Assembly (NCBI RefSeq): GCF_014851905.1
Contig: NZ_JACVAQ010000001.1
Location: 2,418,001-2,482,000 of the forward strand
DNA length: 64,000 nt
From: Pseudomonas sp. PDM14
GTDB lineage: Bacteria; Pseudomonadota; Gammaproteobacteria; Pseudomonadales; Pseudomonadaceae
Reading direction: 5' to 3'
Part shown: positions 31,734-44,170 of the stretch, piece after piece
Layout: each line of letters starts with the position of its first letter
How positions within the stretch are numbered: the first letter of the stretch is position 1
The notes under the pieces: generated by a model
Databases searched by the model: none
The model's input: the letters and a program-made list of their open reading frames with translations, nothing else
Told to the model about the DNA's origin: nothing
Program-made: the position numbers and the translations under genes

Positions 31734-32236
31734 AGAGCGTGTTAACCGCAGTTCTGCTGCTCACCGGCTGGCTGGCCAGTGCCAGCCTGTTCGCCGAGTC
31801 GCGCAGCGCCGTGACCGTCGAAGCCACCGCCCTGCGCGAGGCGGGCAACCCGTCGGCCGCGGTAGTCCAGCAACTGCCGGCGCAGGCGCGCCTGGCGGTG
31901 CTCAAGCGCCAGGGCGGCTGGTTCCAGGTGCAGACCAGCGCCGGCCAGCAGGGCTGGGTCGCGCTGCTGGCGGTACGCTTCGACAAGAGTGCGGCGGCCA
32001 AGGGCGGCAACATCGGCGCGCTGCTGGAAAGCAGCACCGAGGTCGCCCCGGCGACGGGTGTGGCCACCGGCGTGCGCGGCGTCAGCGATGACCGCCTGGA
32101 GGCCGGTACCGGCAGCGGCAGCAACTCGCTGCAGGATCTCGATCGCTACTCGGTGACGCCGGGCAACGCCCGCGCCTTCGCCCAGTCCGCCGGGCTGCGC
32201 AGCCAGTCCATCGCCTATCCGACCAACATCAAGTGA
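31730..32236 (+). CDS. Exported SH3-domain protein
   Basis: 168 residues. A signal peptide (cut probably after SLFA, residue 22) precedes a bacterial SH3 domain of about 65 residues (VTVEATALREAGNPS to GWVALLAVRF). A Ser/Gly-rich tail ends in a conserved-looking segment. Such domains often bind cell-wall peptides. It is translationally coupled to the cyclase (4 bp overlap) and followed at once by the M48 gene, so a shared envelope role is likely. The function is otherwise unknown. Confidence 0.72.
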   Translation: MKSVLTAVLLLTGWLASASLFAESRSAVTVEATALREAGNPSAAVVQQLPAQARLAVLKRQGGWFQVQTSAGQQGWVALLAVRFDKSAAAKGGNIGALLESSTEVAPATGVATGVRGVSDDRLEAGTGSGSNSLQDLDRYSVTPGNARAFAQSAGLRSQSIAYPTNIK

Positions 32237-32250
32237 GCAGGGAGCCCGCC

Positions 32251-33144
32251 ATGCACAACATCGTCAGCCGCAGCGCCCTGATCGCCGCGTTCGCCAGCCT
32301 CGCCGCCTGCCAGGGCATGGAAGCGCTGGAAGGGGTGAACATCCAGGGCGTCGACCTTACCCCGCTGGCCAGCGCCAGCCGCAACATCAACGCCATGTCC
32401 GAGAAGACCGAGAACGAGGAGCAGGTGATCGGCGCCAACACCGCCACCCTGCTGCTCAAGCAGGCGCCGCTGCTGGATAACGCGGCGGTGCAGGCCTACG
32501 TCAATCAGGTCGGCAACTGGGTCGCGCAGAACAGCGAGCGCCCGGACCTGCCGTGGCGTTTCGGCGTGCTCGCCAACCCGGCGGTCGGCGCCTACGCCGC
32601 GCCCGGCGGCTACGTGTTCATCACCAGCGGCATGCTCGCGCAGATGGACAACGAGGCCGAGCTGGCCGGCGTGCTGGCCCACGAAGTGGCCCACGTGGTG
32701 CAGCAGCATCACCTGCAGGCGATCAAGCAGCAGGCTCGGGCCGGGCTGCTGTCGAACCTGGGCAACTTCGCCCTGCAGGCCCACCAGGCAACGTCCGGCT
32801 CGACCGTGGCCGACGCGCAGACCACGCAGAAATTCGATTCGCTGGTGACCAACCTCTACACCCGCGGCCTGGACCGGGGTGACGAGTACGAGGCCGACGC
32901 CATGGGCGCGGTGATCGCCGCGCGCGCCGGCTACGACGCCTACGGCCTGGCCAGCGTGCTGCAGGAAATGGGCACCATGAAGCAGGATGACGCTGCCCTG
33001 GTGACCTTCCTCAAGGTGCACCCGAACATCGGCGACCGCCTCAGCCACCTGCAGCCCACCTACCAGTACCTGGACCGGTTTAGTGCCAACGGCAGCCAGC
33101 TGACCCTGGACCAGCGCTACCAGCAGGTGCTGTCGAGCAAGTGA
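32251..33144 (+). CDS. M48-family metalloprotease lipoprotein
   Basis: 297 residues. The lipobox SLAAC puts the lipidated Cys at residue 20. The zinc motif HEVAH (144-148) and the downstream glutamate in DEYEADAMG (third ligand) mark an active M48 peptidase like the BepA/LoiP/YcaL class that tends the outer membrane. A GTG at 32233 overlaps the previous stop, but the ATG at 32251 has a better ribosome site and signal peptide. Last gene of the cyclase operon; it converges with the HD-GYP gene. Confidence 0.83.
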   Translation: MHNIVSRSALIAAFASLAACQGMEALEGVNIQGVDLTPLASASRNINAMSEKTENEEQVIGANTATLLLKQAPLLDNAAVQAYVNQVGNWVAQNSERPDLPWRFGVLANPAVGAYAAPGGYVFITSGMLAQMDNEAELAGVLAHEVAHVVQQHHLQAIKQQARAGLLSNLGNFALQAHQATSGSTVADAQTTQKFDSLVTNLYTRGLDRGDEYEADAMGAVIAARAGYDAYGLASVLQEMGTMKQDDAALVTFLKVHPNIGDRLSHLQPTYQYLDRFSANGSQLTLDQRYQQVLSSK

Positions 33145-33201
33145 GGTTCGCCGTTGCCCATCACGTGCAAGGCGTGGCGGGCAGCGGGCGGCTGCAGCCG
33201 A

Positions 33202-35157
<1,956 letters not shown>

Positions 35158-35242
35158 CACTGATTACCTTCGGCGGTGCGCCGACTCCGGCTGGAGCAAC
35201 GCAGGGCGAAAGTATTGCACTGGTGGCGAGGGGCTACCAGAT

Positions 35243-35265
35243 AGGCGACGGTGCGTCCGTCGCCT
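35243..35265 (-). terminator. Hairpin after the dedA gene (weak terminator candidate)
   Basis: AGGCGACGG and CCGTCGCCT form a perfect 9 bp stem with a 5 nt loop, 5 bp past the dedA stop on the minus strand. There is no T run, so termination is uncertain. Confidence 0.35.
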
Positions 35266-35270
35266 GCCGC

Positions 35271-35921
35271 TCAGGCGCTTCTGGCGGCCGCGCGGCGGTG
35301 GCGGATGATCTCGATCACGCCCGGCAGGATCGAGACGAAGATGATCGCCACGATCAGGTAGTGCAGGTTGCTCTGCACCACCGGCAGGTTGCCGAAGAAG
35401 TAGCCGGCGTAACTGAACAGCGTCACCCAGAGCACCGCGCCGACCACGTTGTAGGTGGCGAAGCGGCGGTAGGGCATCTGCCCCATGCCGGCGACGAACG
35501 GCGCAAAGGTGCGCACGATGGGCACGAAGCGGGCGAGGATGATGGTCTTGCCGCCGTGCTTGGCATAGAACGCCTCGGTGACGTCCAGGTAGCGGCGGCG
35601 GAAGATCTTCGAGTCCGGATTGGCGAACAGCCTGGCGCCGAAGAAGCGGCCGATGCTGTAGTTGACCGCGTCGCCGAGGATCGCGGCGATGATCAGCAGC
35701 ACGACCATCAGGTGCACGTTCATCGCGTCCTGGGTGGCGATGGCGCCGGCGACGAACAGCAGCGAGTCGCCGGGCAGGAAGGGCGTCACCACCAGGCCGG
35801 TCTCGCAGAAGATGATGAGGAACAGGATCGCGTAGATCCACGGCCCGTAGGCGGCAGTCAGCTCCGCCAGGTGGCGGTCGATGTGCAGGATGAAGTCGAT
35901 GACAAGCTGGATGAATTCCAT
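35271..35921 (-). CDS. DedA-family membrane protein
   Basis: 216 residues with about five hydrophobic segments. [22 protein letters not shown], split by its conserved Glu and Asp, and the loop [15 protein letters not shown] (with essential Arg residues) define DedA. The family acts in the inner membrane, with members shown to flip undecaprenyl phosphate or support proton-motive force. This is a typical member and the specific substrate cannot be assigned. Confidence 0.9.
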   Translation of the reverse strand: MEFIQLVIDFILHIDRHLAELTAAYGPWIYAILFLIIFCETGLVVTPFLPGDSLLFVAGAIATQDAMNVHLMVVLLIIAAILGDAVNYSIGRFFGARLFANPDSKIFRRRYLDVTEAFYAKHGGKTIILARFVPIVRTFAPFVAGMGQMPYRRFATYNVVGAVLWVTLFSYAGYFFGNLPVVQSNLHYLIVAIIFVSILPGVIEIIRHRRAAARSA

Positions 35922-35970
35922 CTGGGCTCCGCTCCTTCAGTGCGATCTGGGTTTCAGCACCATAAATAGC

Positions 35971-36003
35971 AAAAAACCCCGAGGAATCGCTTCGCTCGGG
36001 GTT
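35971..36003 (-). terminator. Intrinsic terminator of tRNA-Phe
   Basis: On the minus strand ACCCCGAG pairs with CTCGGGGT around a 12 nt loop, followed by TTTTTG. It lies 12 nt past the tRNA-Phe 3' end. Confidence 0.85.
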
Positions 36004-36014
36004 CTCGGTATTAG

Positions 36015-36090
36015 TGGTGCCCAGGGACGGAATCGAACCGCCGACACGGGGATTTTCAATCCCCTGCTCTACCGACTGAGCTACCTGGGC
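36015..36090 (-). tRNA. tRNA-Phe (anticodon GAA)
   Basis: 76 nt including CCA. The acceptor GCCCAGG pairs with CCTGGGC, and the anticodon loop TTGAAAA and T-loop GGTTCGATTCC are canonical. P. aeruginosa carries the same tRNA at this position near yggX as I recall. Confidence 0.96.
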
Positions 36091-36101
36091 AACGGGGCGC
36101 A

Positions 36102-36130
36102 ATTAAACGGATTTGAAACGGCAGTGTCAA
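36102..36130 (-). promoter_or_regulatory. Strong sigma-70 promoter of tRNA-Phe
   Basis: On the minus strand TTGACA (36130-36125), a 17 bp spacer and TTTAAT (36107-36102) give a near-consensus promoter. The -10 box ends 11 bp upstream of the tRNA 5' end. Confidence 0.8.
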
Positions 36131-36175
36131 GCCGCCCCAAGAAAAAAATTGCAGTGCGGACGGGTGGTTACGCTT

Positions 36176-36199
36176 GTCGCGCGGCGTTGGCCGCGCGAC
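36176..36199 (-). terminator. Hairpin after yggX
   Basis: GTCGCGCGG and CCGCGCGAC make a perfect 9 bp stem around a 6 nt loop, 9 bp past the yggX stop. No T run follows; terminator role inferred from position. Confidence 0.4.
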
Positions 36200-36208
36200 T
36201 GCGCAGGG

Positions 36209-36481
36209 TCAGGCGCTCGGCGGAACGTAGCCGTCGGCCTGGGCGTATTCCTCGCCGGAGAGGAATTTGTCCATCTCGCCCTGGAGGAATTTGCGGTCCT
36301 CGGCGTTCATCATGTTCAGGCGACGCTCGTTGATCAGCATGGTCTGGTGCGCCTGCCATTCGTCCCAGGCCTGTTTGGAGACATGGTTGAAGATGTCTTC
36401 GCCTTTCGGGCCCGGGTACGGCGGACGGTCGAGGCCGGGCAGGTCTTGTTTGTGTTTGCGGCAGTGGACGGTGCGGCTCAT
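36209..36481 (-). CDS. yggX: Probable Fe(2+)-trafficking protein YggX
   Basis: 90 residues, the family's normal size. The start [20 protein letters not shown] and the segment [15 protein letters not shown] are diagnostic. YggX protects iron-sulfur clusters under oxidative stress. It overlaps mutY, an iron-sulfur repair enzyme, by 4 bp, a widely conserved pairing that makes functional sense. Confidence 0.94.
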   Translation of the reverse strand: MSRTVHCRKHKQDLPGLDRPPYPGPKGEDIFNHVSKQAWDEWQAHQTMLINERRLNMMNAEDRKFLQGEMDKFLSGEEYAQADGYVPPSA

Positions 36482-37557
36482 GCCTGCTCTCCAGTATTCA
36501 GTCCAGCGTTCAGTTCATCCGCGGCGCGCTTGAGCAGCTTCTTCACCGGGGCGGCCAGGCCCAGGCGCGGCGGGCTGGCGAGGTTATACCAGAGCCAGTC
36601 ACCTTCGGCCACGCCGGGGGCGCTGCCCTCGACCTGCACCAGCCAGGGCTCGATGGCCAGCTGGAAATGGCTGAAAGTGTGGGTCAGCCCGGCCAGTTCG
36701 CGACGCGAACCCAGGCGCAGGGCGTGCTGGTCGGCCAGCGGGTCGAGGGCCTGCAGGTCGTCCAGTTCCGGCAGGCTCCACAGGCCGCCCCAAAGTCCGG
36801 TCGACGGCCGGCGATAGAGCAGGATGGCGCCTTCGCGGTTGGCCAGGATCGGCATCAGGGTGCGTTTCTGCGGCAGTTCCTTGCGCGGCTTGGCGATCGG
36901 GTAACGGATCTCCAGGCCCAGCAGGTGTGCCTCGCAGCCGCTCTGCAGCGGGCAGATCAGGCAGCTCGGCTTGCTCCGCGTACAGAGCGTGGCGCCCAGA
37001 TCCATCATCGCCTGGGTGTAGTGGTTGACCCGCGTCTGCGGCAGGAAGCGCTCGGCCACCGCCCACAGCTGCTTGGCCACCTTTGGCTCGCCCGGATAGC
37101 CTTCCTGGGCGACGTAGCGAGCCAGCACGCGCTTGACGTTGCCGTCGAGGATCGGTGCGCGCAGGCCCATGCTCAGGCTGGCGATGGCGCCGGCGGTGGA
37201 GCGGCCGATGCCGGGCAGGGCGGTCAGCGCCTCGACGTCGCGGGGGAACTCGCCGCCGTGCTCGCGCATGACGATCTGTGCAGTCTTCTGCAGGTTGCGC
37301 GCACGGGTGTAGTAGCCGAGGCCGGTCCACAGGTGCAGCACTTCGTCTTCCGGCGCCTCGGCGAGGTCGCGCACGGTGGGCAGGGCGTGCATGAAGCGGT
37401 CGAAGTAGCCGAGCACGGTGCTGACCTGGGTCTGCTGCAGCATGATTTCCGAGACCCACACCCGGTATGGGGTGATGCCCTGTTGCCAGGGCAGGTCCTT
37501 GCGCCCGTGCAGGTCATACCAGGCGAGCACGGCGCTGGAGAATTGCTCGGGGCTCAT
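36478..37557 (-). CDS. mutY: Adenine DNA glycosylase MutY
   Basis: 359 residues. The N-terminal catalytic domain has the Glu-containing [10 protein letters not shown], the helix-hairpin-helix [10 protein letters not shown] and catalytic Asp in [10 protein letters not shown]. Four cysteines with spacing C-x6-C-x2-C-x5-C bind the 4Fe-4S cluster. A C-terminal NUDIX-like domain recognises 8-oxoG. It removes A opposite 8-oxoG. The ATG at 37557 overlaps the asmA stop (ATGA); the longer frame is asmA out of frame. Confidence 0.95.
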   Translation of the reverse strand: MSPEQFSSAVLAWYDLHGRKDLPWQQGITPYRVWVSEIMLQQTQVSTVLGYFDRFMHALPTVRDLAEAPEDEVLHLWTGLGYYTRARNLQKTAQIVMREHGGEFPRDVEALTALPGIGRSTAGAIASLSMGLRAPILDGNVKRVLARYVAQEGYPGEPKVAKQLWAVAERFLPQTRVNHYTQAMMDLGATLCTRSKPSCLICPLQSGCEAHLLGLEIRYPIAKPRKELPQKRTLMPILANREGAILLYRRPSTGLWGGLWSLPELDDLQALDPLADQHALRLGSRRELAGLTHTFSHFQLAIEPWLVQVEGSAPGVAEGDWLWYNLASPPRLGLAAPVKKLLKRAADELNAGLNTGEQA

Positions 37558-39782
37558 CGCTTGAACAGGCCCTCGAGCGCATCCTTGAGTTCCGGGCTCA
37601 CTTTGTCGCCAAGTTTCTCTTCGATCTTCTCGTTGAGCTTGTCGCCGGCCAGCTTGGCGGCGACCTTGCCCATGCCGTCCTTGTCCAGGCGACAGGCCTT
37701 GGCGCCCAGCTCTAGCGGGCCGCGGCAGCGCAGTGGCCACTCAATGCCGACGTAGCGCTCGTTGACCTGGCAGGCCGGGTCCGGCATGGCGCCCTTGTCG
37801 CCTTCGATGACGATGCCGACGCGGTAGTCCATGCCCAGCACGCGCAGGTCGACATCACCGTTGCCGTTGACGCTCAGGCCGGGGATGCGCGCCTTGAGGT
37901 CGGGGTTGCTGGCCACGCCGTTGCGGAAGTTGAGGGTGCCGTCGAGTTCCTCGAACGGGGTGTCCTTGCCGCGCGGCTCGCCGGACAGCGACTTGCGGTT
38001 GAGGGTGGCGATGCCCTGGCACAGCTGCTGTTCCAGGTTGGCGTCGACCAGCACGCCGTTGGCCAGGTTGAAGCTGGCGGTGCCGTTGAGCGCGTCGATC
38101 CAGGCCTTTTGACTGTTGCCCTGGGTGCGGATGTCGGCGTTGAGGTCGAGTTGGCCTTTGACCGGCGCTTTCTCGCCCTGGCTTTCGATGAGCTTTTCCA
38201 GGGGGATCTGGCTGATGCGTTTCTGCGCGGTGAGCAGCGGAATGTCCGGGCGTGCGTCGAGCTGCGCCTTGACGTTGAAGCTGCCGCCGTACAGGTCGCC
38301 ACGCAGTTCCTGCAGGTTGAGCACGCCGCCCTTGGCGCTGGCCTTGAGGCTGGCGCTGTCGATCGGCAGCTTGTTCAGGGTCAGCAGGCCGATGTGCAGG
38401 CCGGCCTCGATGTCCAGTTTGCGCAGCTGTGCCAGCGGCAAGACGGTCTCGCTGCTCCAGGCCTGTTGCGTCGGCGCGTTGGGCAGCGGCGTGGTGCCAC
38501 CGGCGCCGGCCGCGGCGACGGTACCCTTGACCTCGTTCTTGCGGGCGGCACCGGCACTGGCATCCTTGTCCTTGGGTGGCAGGTAGCGGTCGAGGTCAAG
38601 CTTGTCGCCCTTGAGCTGCAGGCGCAGGGCCTGCTTGGCGATATCGGCGACCACGACACTGCCGGTGAAGCTGCTGTCGTCGAGCTTGAGGCTGAGGTCG
38701 TTGAGGTTGACGCTGGTCGGCGTGCCGGCCAGGCGGGTCGACAGCTCGAACTGCTTGAGGGTGTTGCCGTCGGCCATGGCCGGCAGCTCGATGCCGAGGC
38801 CGGTGAGAAACTCGCGCAGATCGAGCTGGGCGATGGCCAGGCCACCCTGCAGCTGGGCGGTCTTGTCCAAGTCGCGCAGCTTCAGTTCGCCGATGGCGCG
38901 CAGCTGGTTGGCGGTGAGCTTGAGGCTGTTCCACTCGGCCACCTGGGCGGCCTGGTCGAGCAACAGCTGGCCCTGGGTGGAGAAGGTCAGGGTCTTGCCC
39001 TTGAACGGCTCGCCCGAGGCTTCGCCGGCCAGCTTGAGATCTTCGAGCTGGTAGCGCTTGAGTGCGCGGTCGAAGCGCAGTTGGGTCTGCAGCTCGGTCT
39101 TGGCGCGCAGCACCGGCTGGTTGGTGCCGAAGAAGGCGGTCAGCTTGAGCGGGATGTTGGTGCCTTCGCGGATCGCCCCGGTGCTCAGTTCAATGCCTTC
39201 GGCGGTGAACTGACGGCCATTGCTGGCGTCGTGGTAGTCGATGCGCGAATTGCTCAGGGTCAGGCTGTCGATGTCCAGCTTGATCGGCTGGCCGCTCGAC
39301 TGTGGCTCGGCCGGCTCGCTCTGCGCGGTGGTTTCGGCTGGCGGCGTGCCAGCCGGTGCATCGGGGGCGGCCTTGGCCGGCGGTTTGCCCACGCCTTCCC
39401 AGTTGCCGCGGCCCTTGTCGTCACGCTGCAGGGTCAGGTTGAGGCCGTCGACGCGGATGTCGCTCATCTGCACTTCCTTGCGCAGCAGCGGCAGCACGCG
39501 CACGGAGAGGCCGAGCTGGCGCAGGTCGGCGAACGGCTTGTCCGGGGTGTCGGCGCTGGCCAGGGTGGCGTCGGTCAGTTCCAGGCCTAGCCAGGGGAAC
39601 AGGCTCCAGCCGATGTCGCCCTTGAGGTTCAGTTCCAGGTTGGCCTTTTCCCGGGCCAACTGCTGGATCTCGTCCTTGTAGTCGTTGGGGTCGAACAGGT
39701 GGGTCAGGGCGAAGCCGAGGCCGACGATGATCAGCAACAGTCCGAGGAATAGCAGGCCCAGGAGTTTGCCGATAGATTTCAT
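37554..39782 (-). CDS. AsmA-family envelope protein
   Basis: 742 residues. One N-terminal membrane anchor (about 6-28) precedes a long periplasmic region with the AsmA N-terminal domain ([16 protein letters not shown]) and C-terminal domain. AsmA-like proteins are thought to form bridge-like lipid-transport grooves between the membranes. A Pro/Ala-rich linker sits near residues 130-165. It is the first gene of asmA-mutY-yggX, an order shared across Pseudomonas. Confidence 0.87.
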   Translation of the reverse strand: MKSIGKLLGLLFLGLLLIIVGLGFALTHLFDPNDYKDEIQQLAREKANLELNLKGDIGWSLFPWLGLELTDATLASADTPDKPFADLRQLGLSVRVLPLLRKEVQMSDIRVDGLNLTLQRDDKGRGNWEGVGKPPAKAAPDAPAGTPPAETTAQSEPAEPQSSGQPIKLDIDSLTLSNSRIDYHDASNGRQFTAEGIELSTGAIREGTNIPLKLTAFFGTNQPVLRAKTELQTQLRFDRALKRYQLEDLKLAGEASGEPFKGKTLTFSTQGQLLLDQAAQVAEWNSLKLTANQLRAIGELKLRDLDKTAQLQGGLAIAQLDLREFLTGLGIELPAMADGNTLKQFELSTRLAGTPTSVNLNDLSLKLDDSSFTGSVVVADIAKQALRLQLKGDKLDLDRYLPPKDKDASAGAARKNEVKGTVAAAGAGGTTPLPNAPTQQAWSSETVLPLAQLRKLDIEAGLHIGLLTLNKLPIDSASLKASAKGGVLNLQELRGDLYGGSFNVKAQLDARPDIPLLTAQKRISQIPLEKLIESQGEKAPVKGQLDLNADIRTQGNSQKAWIDALNGTASFNLANGVLVDANLEQQLCQGIATLNRKSLSGEPRGKDTPFEELDGTLNFRNGVASNPDLKARIPGLSVNGNGDVDLRVLGMDYRVGIVIEGDKGAMPDPACQVNERYVGIEWPLRCRGPLELGAKACRLDKDGMGKVAAKLAGDKLNEKIEEKLGDKVSPELKDALEGLFKR

Positions 39783-40033
39783 GGACGCGTCCTTGTTTGG
39801 AATGACATTTCGTTAGGTCGCCGAGTATAGCGCCAGCCTATGGCGGCGCGCCGGCTCAGTGGCGCGGGTAATGCGGCCGGTGCTTGCCCGGTGTTGGATG
39901 GCCAAGTCGACGAGCGGTTCCCCGTGCGTCAGCCTGGCTGGCGCGAGCGGCGACTGCAATTGGCGGGTGCGGCTGAAGGGCCGGGTGCCATTGGGCGCTA
40001 GGCTGGCAGCCTGACCCTGAATCGGAGAGGCCG

Positions 40034-41256
40034 ATGAACGTCGTAGTGCTGGCCGTGCCGCTGTACGTTGCGCTGATGCTGCTCGAACTCGCTTACGAGC
40101 GTTACAGCGGGCGCCATACCTATCGCCTGGCCGATGCCTCCACCAGCATCAACACCGCGGTACTGCGCGTGTTGCTGGAAGGCCCGCTGCGCCTGCTGCT
40201 GATCATTCCCTATGCCTGGCTGTACGAGCACGTGCGGCTGTTCGACCTCGATGCCAGCTCACCCTGGGTGTGGCTCTTCGGCTTCATCGCCGTGGACTTC
40301 TGCTTCTACTGGGCGCACCGCAGCCTGCACCGCTACAACCTGCTGTGGGGCGCACACCAGCCGCATCATTCCAGTGAGGACTTCAACCTGTCGACGGCCC
40401 TGCGCAAGGGCGCCTTCCAGACCGCCTTCGACTGGCCGTTCTATTTGCCCCTGGCGCTGCTGGGTATTCCGTTGCCGCTGTTTCTGGTTCTGCTCGGCGT
40501 GCAGCTGGTCTACCAGTTCTGGATCCACAGCCAGCACTCGGTCGGCTCGGCTGGCTGGAGCGGGTGCTGATCACGCCGTCACTGCACCGCGTGCACCACG
40601 GGCAGAACGACTGCTACATCGACAAGAACCACGGCGGCGTCTTCATCATCTGGGACCAGCTGTTCGGCACCTACGCCGTGGAGCGCGAGCCGGTGCGCTA
40701 CGGGGTGACCACGCCGGTGCGCACCTTCGATCCGATTCGCCTGCAGTTTTCCTGGTGGCGCCTGCTCTGGGCCGATGCCGTGGCCACTCGCTCCTGGTGG
40801 GACAAATTGCGCCTGTGGTGGATGCCGACCGGCTGGCGTCCGGCGGATGTGCGCGATCGGCCCTGGCCGAAGATGGGTGACGAGCTGTTCCAGGCCAATT
40901 ACCCGGCCAGCCTCAAGCTCTACGCGTTTTTCCAGTTCGTCGCGATCAACGCCCTGGCACTGTGCTTCCTCGCCAGCGTCAAGCGTGCGGCGGTATGGGA
41001 GCCGTGGCTGCTGGCGCTGGTGATTCTCTTCGGCTGCGTCAGCCTCGGCCTGCTGTTCGAGGGGCGACGCGGGTTGTGGCGTCTGGAGTTCGTGCGCTTG
41101 CTGGCGATGGCAGCGCTGGCGCTGAGCTGGGGCATGTGGCTGGCGCCGGGACAGTGGCTGATTGGCGTGGTGCTTGCCGGGCTGTGCGCGGCGAGCCTGC
41201 TATGGCTGGCCTGGTTGGCGTCACGCCCGGCGCCACTGGTGGCGTCGACGCCGTAG
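40034..41256 (+). pseudogene. Sterol desaturase/fatty acid hydroxylase-family gene with a frameshift
   Basis: Two frames together make one protein. The first (40034-40570) holds membrane helices and His boxes FYWAHRSLHR and HQPHHSSED. The second, read from about 40540 to 41256, resumes as GRLGWLERVLITP with the third box SLHRVHHGQ and further helices. The break follows SQH near 40537: one base appears lost, since relatives read roughly QHIGRLGWLE. All His clusters for the di-iron site survive, so this is a recent lesion or a sequencing error. GGAGAGG precedes the ATG. Confidence 0.82.
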
Positions 41257-41271
41257 TTCTGGCGGGAGCTG

Positions 41272-41670
41272 TCAGAGGTTATCCAGCGGCAGGCCGGAGC
41301 GCGCGGCCAGGGCCTGGCTTTCCAGGTGATCCTTCGGCGCCGCGAGGTGCAGCGGCAAGCCGGCTTCGCGGGCCAGGCGCTGGGCTTCGTCGAGCAGGCG
41401 GGTGGCCACGCCACGGCGGCGGGTGACCTTGCGCACGCACAGGTGCGACAGGCGCCAGCGGTCGCTGCCGGGCTCGAGCAGCGCGGCGCCGAGCAGGCGG
41501 TCGTTGAAGCGCCCGGCGATGAGAATGCCCTTGCCGATACCGCTGGCGATCAGGGCGTCGGCGCTGCCATACGGGGCCAGCAGCCAGGCTGGCGCGTCGG
41601 CATAGATCTTCGTCAGGTCCGTATGGTCCTGAGCGGACGGGCGGGTCACGGTCTCGACGAAAACAGGCAT
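41272..41670 (-). CDS. PanZ/PanM-like GNAT acetyltransferase
   Basis: 132 residues. VRKVTRRRGVATRLLDEA is the acetyl-CoA-binding loop of the GNAT fold, and the shape and size match PanZ (PanM). That protein binds acetyl-CoA and promotes PanD self-cleavage in enterobacteria. Whether the Pseudomonas version does so is not shown. It faces the frameshifted hydroxylase gene convergently. Confidence 0.68.
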   Translation of the reverse strand: MPVFVETVTRPSAQDHTDLTKIYADAPAWLLAPYGSADALIASGIGKGILIAGRFNDRLLGAALLEPGSDRWRLSHLCVRKVTRRRGVATRLLDEAQRLAREAGLPLHLAAPKDHLESQALAARSGLPLDNL

Positions 41671-41773
41671 GGCGACATCCTCCGAAGCGGTGGCGCAGTT
41701 TAAAGTCAGCTCAATCGTACCGATAGCATTTCCTCGCAGCGCTCGCCGGTAGCCGCGTAGCCCGCGCGCCGCC

Positions 41774-41779
41774 TATAAT
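41774..41779 (+). promoter_or_regulatory. -10 box of the hisB operon
   Basis: A perfect TATAAT lies 37 bp upstream of the hisB ATG. No good -35 box is spaced from it, so activation or an extended element may be needed. Confidence 0.45.
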
Positions 41780-41815
41780 GGCCGCCTTTTCAGCGAGCAA
41801 TTTCGGGAGCTGGTG

Positions 41816-42409
41816 ATGGCCGAACGTACGGCATCCGTCGAGCGCAACACCCTGGAGACCCAGATCAAGGTCTCGATCAACCTGGATGGAACGGGCAAGG
41901 CCAAGTTCGATATTGGCGTGCCGTTCCTCGAGCACATGCTCGACCAGATCGCCCGTCACGGGCTGATCGACCTCGAGATCGAGTGCAAGGGCGATCTGCA
42001 CATCGACGACCACCACACCGTGGAAGACGTCGGCATCACCCTCGGCCAGGCCTTCACCAAGGCCGTCGGCGACAAGAAGGGCATGACCCGTTACGGCCAC
42101 TCCTACGTGCCGCTCGACGAAGCGCTGTCGCGCGTGGTCATCGACTTCTCCGGTCGTCCGGGCCTGCAGATGCACGTGCCGTTCACCCGTGCGGTGGTCG
42201 GTGGCTTCGACGTGGACCTGTTCCAGGAATTCTTCCAGGGCTTCGTCAACCACGCCCTGGTCAGCCTGCACATCGACAACCTGCGTGGCAGCAACACCCA
42301 CCACCAGATCGAGACCGTGTTCAAGGCTTTCGGTCGCGCCCTGCGCATGGCCGTCGAGCTGGACCCGCGCATGGCCGGGCAGATGCCGTCGACCAAGGGC
42401 GTGCTCTGA
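41816..42409 (+). CDS. hisB: Imidazoleglycerol-phosphate dehydratase HisB
   Basis: 197 residues, monofunctional (no phosphatase domain). Metal-binding histidine clusters [21 protein letters not shown] and SNTHHQIE are intact. It carries out the sixth step of histidine synthesis, forming imidazole acetol phosphate. The ATG at 41816 has GGGAG upstream; a GTG just before it is not preferred. Its stop overlaps the hisH start by one base. Confidence 0.96.
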   Translation: MAERTASVERNTLETQIKVSINLDGTGKAKFDIGVPFLEHMLDQIARHGLIDLEIECKGDLHIDDHHTVEDVGITLGQAFTKAVGDKKGMTRYGHSYVPLDEALSRVVIDFSGRPGLQMHVPFTRAVVGGFDVDLFQEFFQGFVNHALVSLHIDNLRGSNTHHQIETVFKAFGRALRMAVELDPRMAGQMPSTKGVL

Positions 42410-43047
42410 TGCAGACGGTGGCTGTCATCGATTACGGCATGGGCAACCTGCACTCGGTGGCCAAGGCCCTCGAGCACGTGGGCGCCGGCCGGGTGCTGGT
42501 GACCAGCGATGCCGCGGTGATTCGCGAAGCCGACCGCGTGGTGTTCCCCGGGGTCGGCGCGATCCGCGACTGCATGGCCGAAATCAAACGCCTGGGCTTC
42601 GACAGCCTGGTGCATGAGGTCAGCCGGGATCGGCCGTTCCTCGGTATCTGCGTCGGCATGCAGGCGCTGCTCGAGCGCAGCGAAGAGAACGGTGGCGTCG
42701 ACTGCATCGGCGAGTTTCCCGGTCAGGTGCGCTTCTTCGGCAAGGACCTGCATGAGGACGGCGAGCACCTGAAGGTGCCGCACATGGGCTGGAACGAAGT
42801 CGCGCAGACCGTGCAGCACCCGCTGTGGCACGAAATTCCCGACAACGGCCGCTTCTACTTCGTGCACAGCTACTACATCGAAGCCGGCAATCCACAGCAT
42901 GTGGTCGGCCGTGGCCACTACGGCAAGGATTTCGCCGCGGCGCTGGCCGATGGCTCGCGCTTCGCCGTGCAGTTCCACCCGGAGAAGAGCCACACCCACG
43001 GCCTGCAGTTGCTGCAGAATTTCGTCGGCTGGGACGGCCGCTGGTAA
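42409..43047 (+). CDS. hisH: Imidazole glycerol phosphate synthase glutaminase subunit HisH
   Basis: 212 residues, class I glutamine amidotransferase. The nucleophile Cys is in FLGICVGMQ, and the His-Glu pair in VQFHPEKS. HisH supplies ammonia through a channel to HisF. It shares one base with hisB and one with the following DUF2164 gene. Confidence 0.96.
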   Translation: MQTVAVIDYGMGNLHSVAKALEHVGAGRVLVTSDAAVIREADRVVFPGVGAIRDCMAEIKRLGFDSLVHEVSRDRPFLGICVGMQALLERSEENGGVDCIGEFPGQVRFFGKDLHEDGEHLKVPHMGWNEVAQTVQHPLWHEIPDNGRFYFVHSYYIEAGNPQHVVGRGHYGKDFAAALADGSRFAVQFHPEKSHTHGLQLLQNFVGWDGRW

Positions 43048-43304
43048 TGGCGCGCAGGGACAAGGCACCGCTGCTGGTGCTCGACGCCGCCCAGGAGCAG
43101 GCCGCGCTGCAGACCCTCAAGCGCTTTCTCGAAGAGCGCTTCGAGCTGCAGCTGGGCTCCTTCGAGGCGCAGGAAGTGCTGGAGCTGTTCAGCCGCGAGA
43201 TTGCCCCGTACTACTACAACAAAGCGATTTTCGATGTGCAGACGCACCTGAAAGACCGGTTCGAAAGCATCGAAAGCGACCTCTGGGCGCTCGAGAAGAG
43301 CTGA
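43047..43304 (+). CDS. DUF2164 family protein
   Basis: 85 residues. The pattern LELFSREIAPYYYNKAIFDV is typical of DUF2164, a family of unknown function. It is inserted between hisH and hisA and shares one base with hisH, so it is co-expressed with histidine synthesis genes. No membrane segment or catalytic motif is evident. Confidence 0.82.
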   Translation: MARRDKAPLLVLDAAQEQAALQTLKRFLEERFELQLGSFEAQEVLELFSREIAPYYYNKAIFDVQTHLKDRFESIESDLWALEKS

Positions 43305-43344
43305 CCCCGATACCCTGATTTTCTGATTTGAGCAGGCCCAAGCA

Positions 43345-44082
43345 ATGCTGATTATCCCCGCGATTGACCTCAAAGACGGCGCCTGTGTGCGCCTGCGCCA
43401 AGGCCGCATGGAAGACTCCACGGTGTTTTCCGATGACCCGGTGAGCATGGCCGCCAAGTGGGTCGACGGGGGTTGCCGTCGCCTGCACCTGGTCGACCTC
43501 AACGGTGCCTTCGAAGGTCAGCCGGTCAACGGTGAGGTGGTCACCGCTATCGCCAAGCGCTACCCGAACCTGCCGATCCAGATCGGCGGCGGCATCCGCT
43601 CGCTGGAAACCATCGAGCACTACGTCCGTGCCGGCGTCAGCTACGTGATCATCGGCACCAAGGCGGTGAAGGACCCGCAGTTCGTCACCGACGCCTGCAA
43701 GGCCTTCCCAGGCAAGGTCATTGTTGGCCTGGACGCCAAGGACGGCTTCGTCGCCACCGACGGCTGGGCCGAAGTCAGCACCGTACAGGCCACCGACCTG
43801 GCCAAGCGTTTCGAGGCCGACGGCGTCTCCGCCATCGTTTATACCGACATCGCCAAAGACGGCATGATGCAAGGCTGCAACGTCGAGGCCACCGCGGCCC
43901 TGGCGGCGGCCAGCCGGATTCCGGTGATCGCCTCCGGCGGCATCCACAACCTCGGCGATATCGAGAAGCTGCTGCTGGCCCGTTCGCCGGGCATCGTTGG
44001 CGCCATCACCGGCCGCGCCATCTATGAAGGCACCCTCGACGTGGCCGAGGCGCAGGCTTTCTGCGACAGCTTCAAGGGCTAA
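43345..44082 (+). CDS. hisA: ProFAR isomerase HisA
   Basis: 245 residues, a beta/alpha barrel. The catalytic Asp8 is in IPAIDLKDG, and the phosphate loops IQIGGGIRS and ASGGIHN are present. It performs an Amadori-type ring opening of ProFAR to PRFAR. The 40 bp gap from the previous gene shows no terminator. Confidence 0.95.
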   Translation: MLIIPAIDLKDGACVRLRQGRMEDSTVFSDDPVSMAAKWVDGGCRRLHLVDLNGAFEGQPVNGEVVTAIAKRYPNLPIQIGGGIRSLETIEHYVRAGVSYVIIGTKAVKDPQFVTDACKAFPGKVIVGLDAKDGFVATDGWAEVSTVQATDLAKRFEADGVSAIVYTDIAKDGMMQGCNVEATAALAAASRIPVIASGGIHNLGDIEKLLLARSPGIVGAITGRAIYEGTLDVAEAQAFCDSFKG

Positions 44083-44170
44083 AGAGTGGGGTGGCGCGCG
44101 GGGCCGCCTAGGCTGCGCGTACCGCTGACGGTTACCGGTGCGCACGACGCACCTTACGAGAGAAGTCGCC

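Noticed and set aside
35164..36102. 312-residue minus-strand open frame covering dedA and tRNA-Phe
   Set aside because: Runs through a tRNA gene and reads dedA out of frame; Arg/Pro-rich with no domain.
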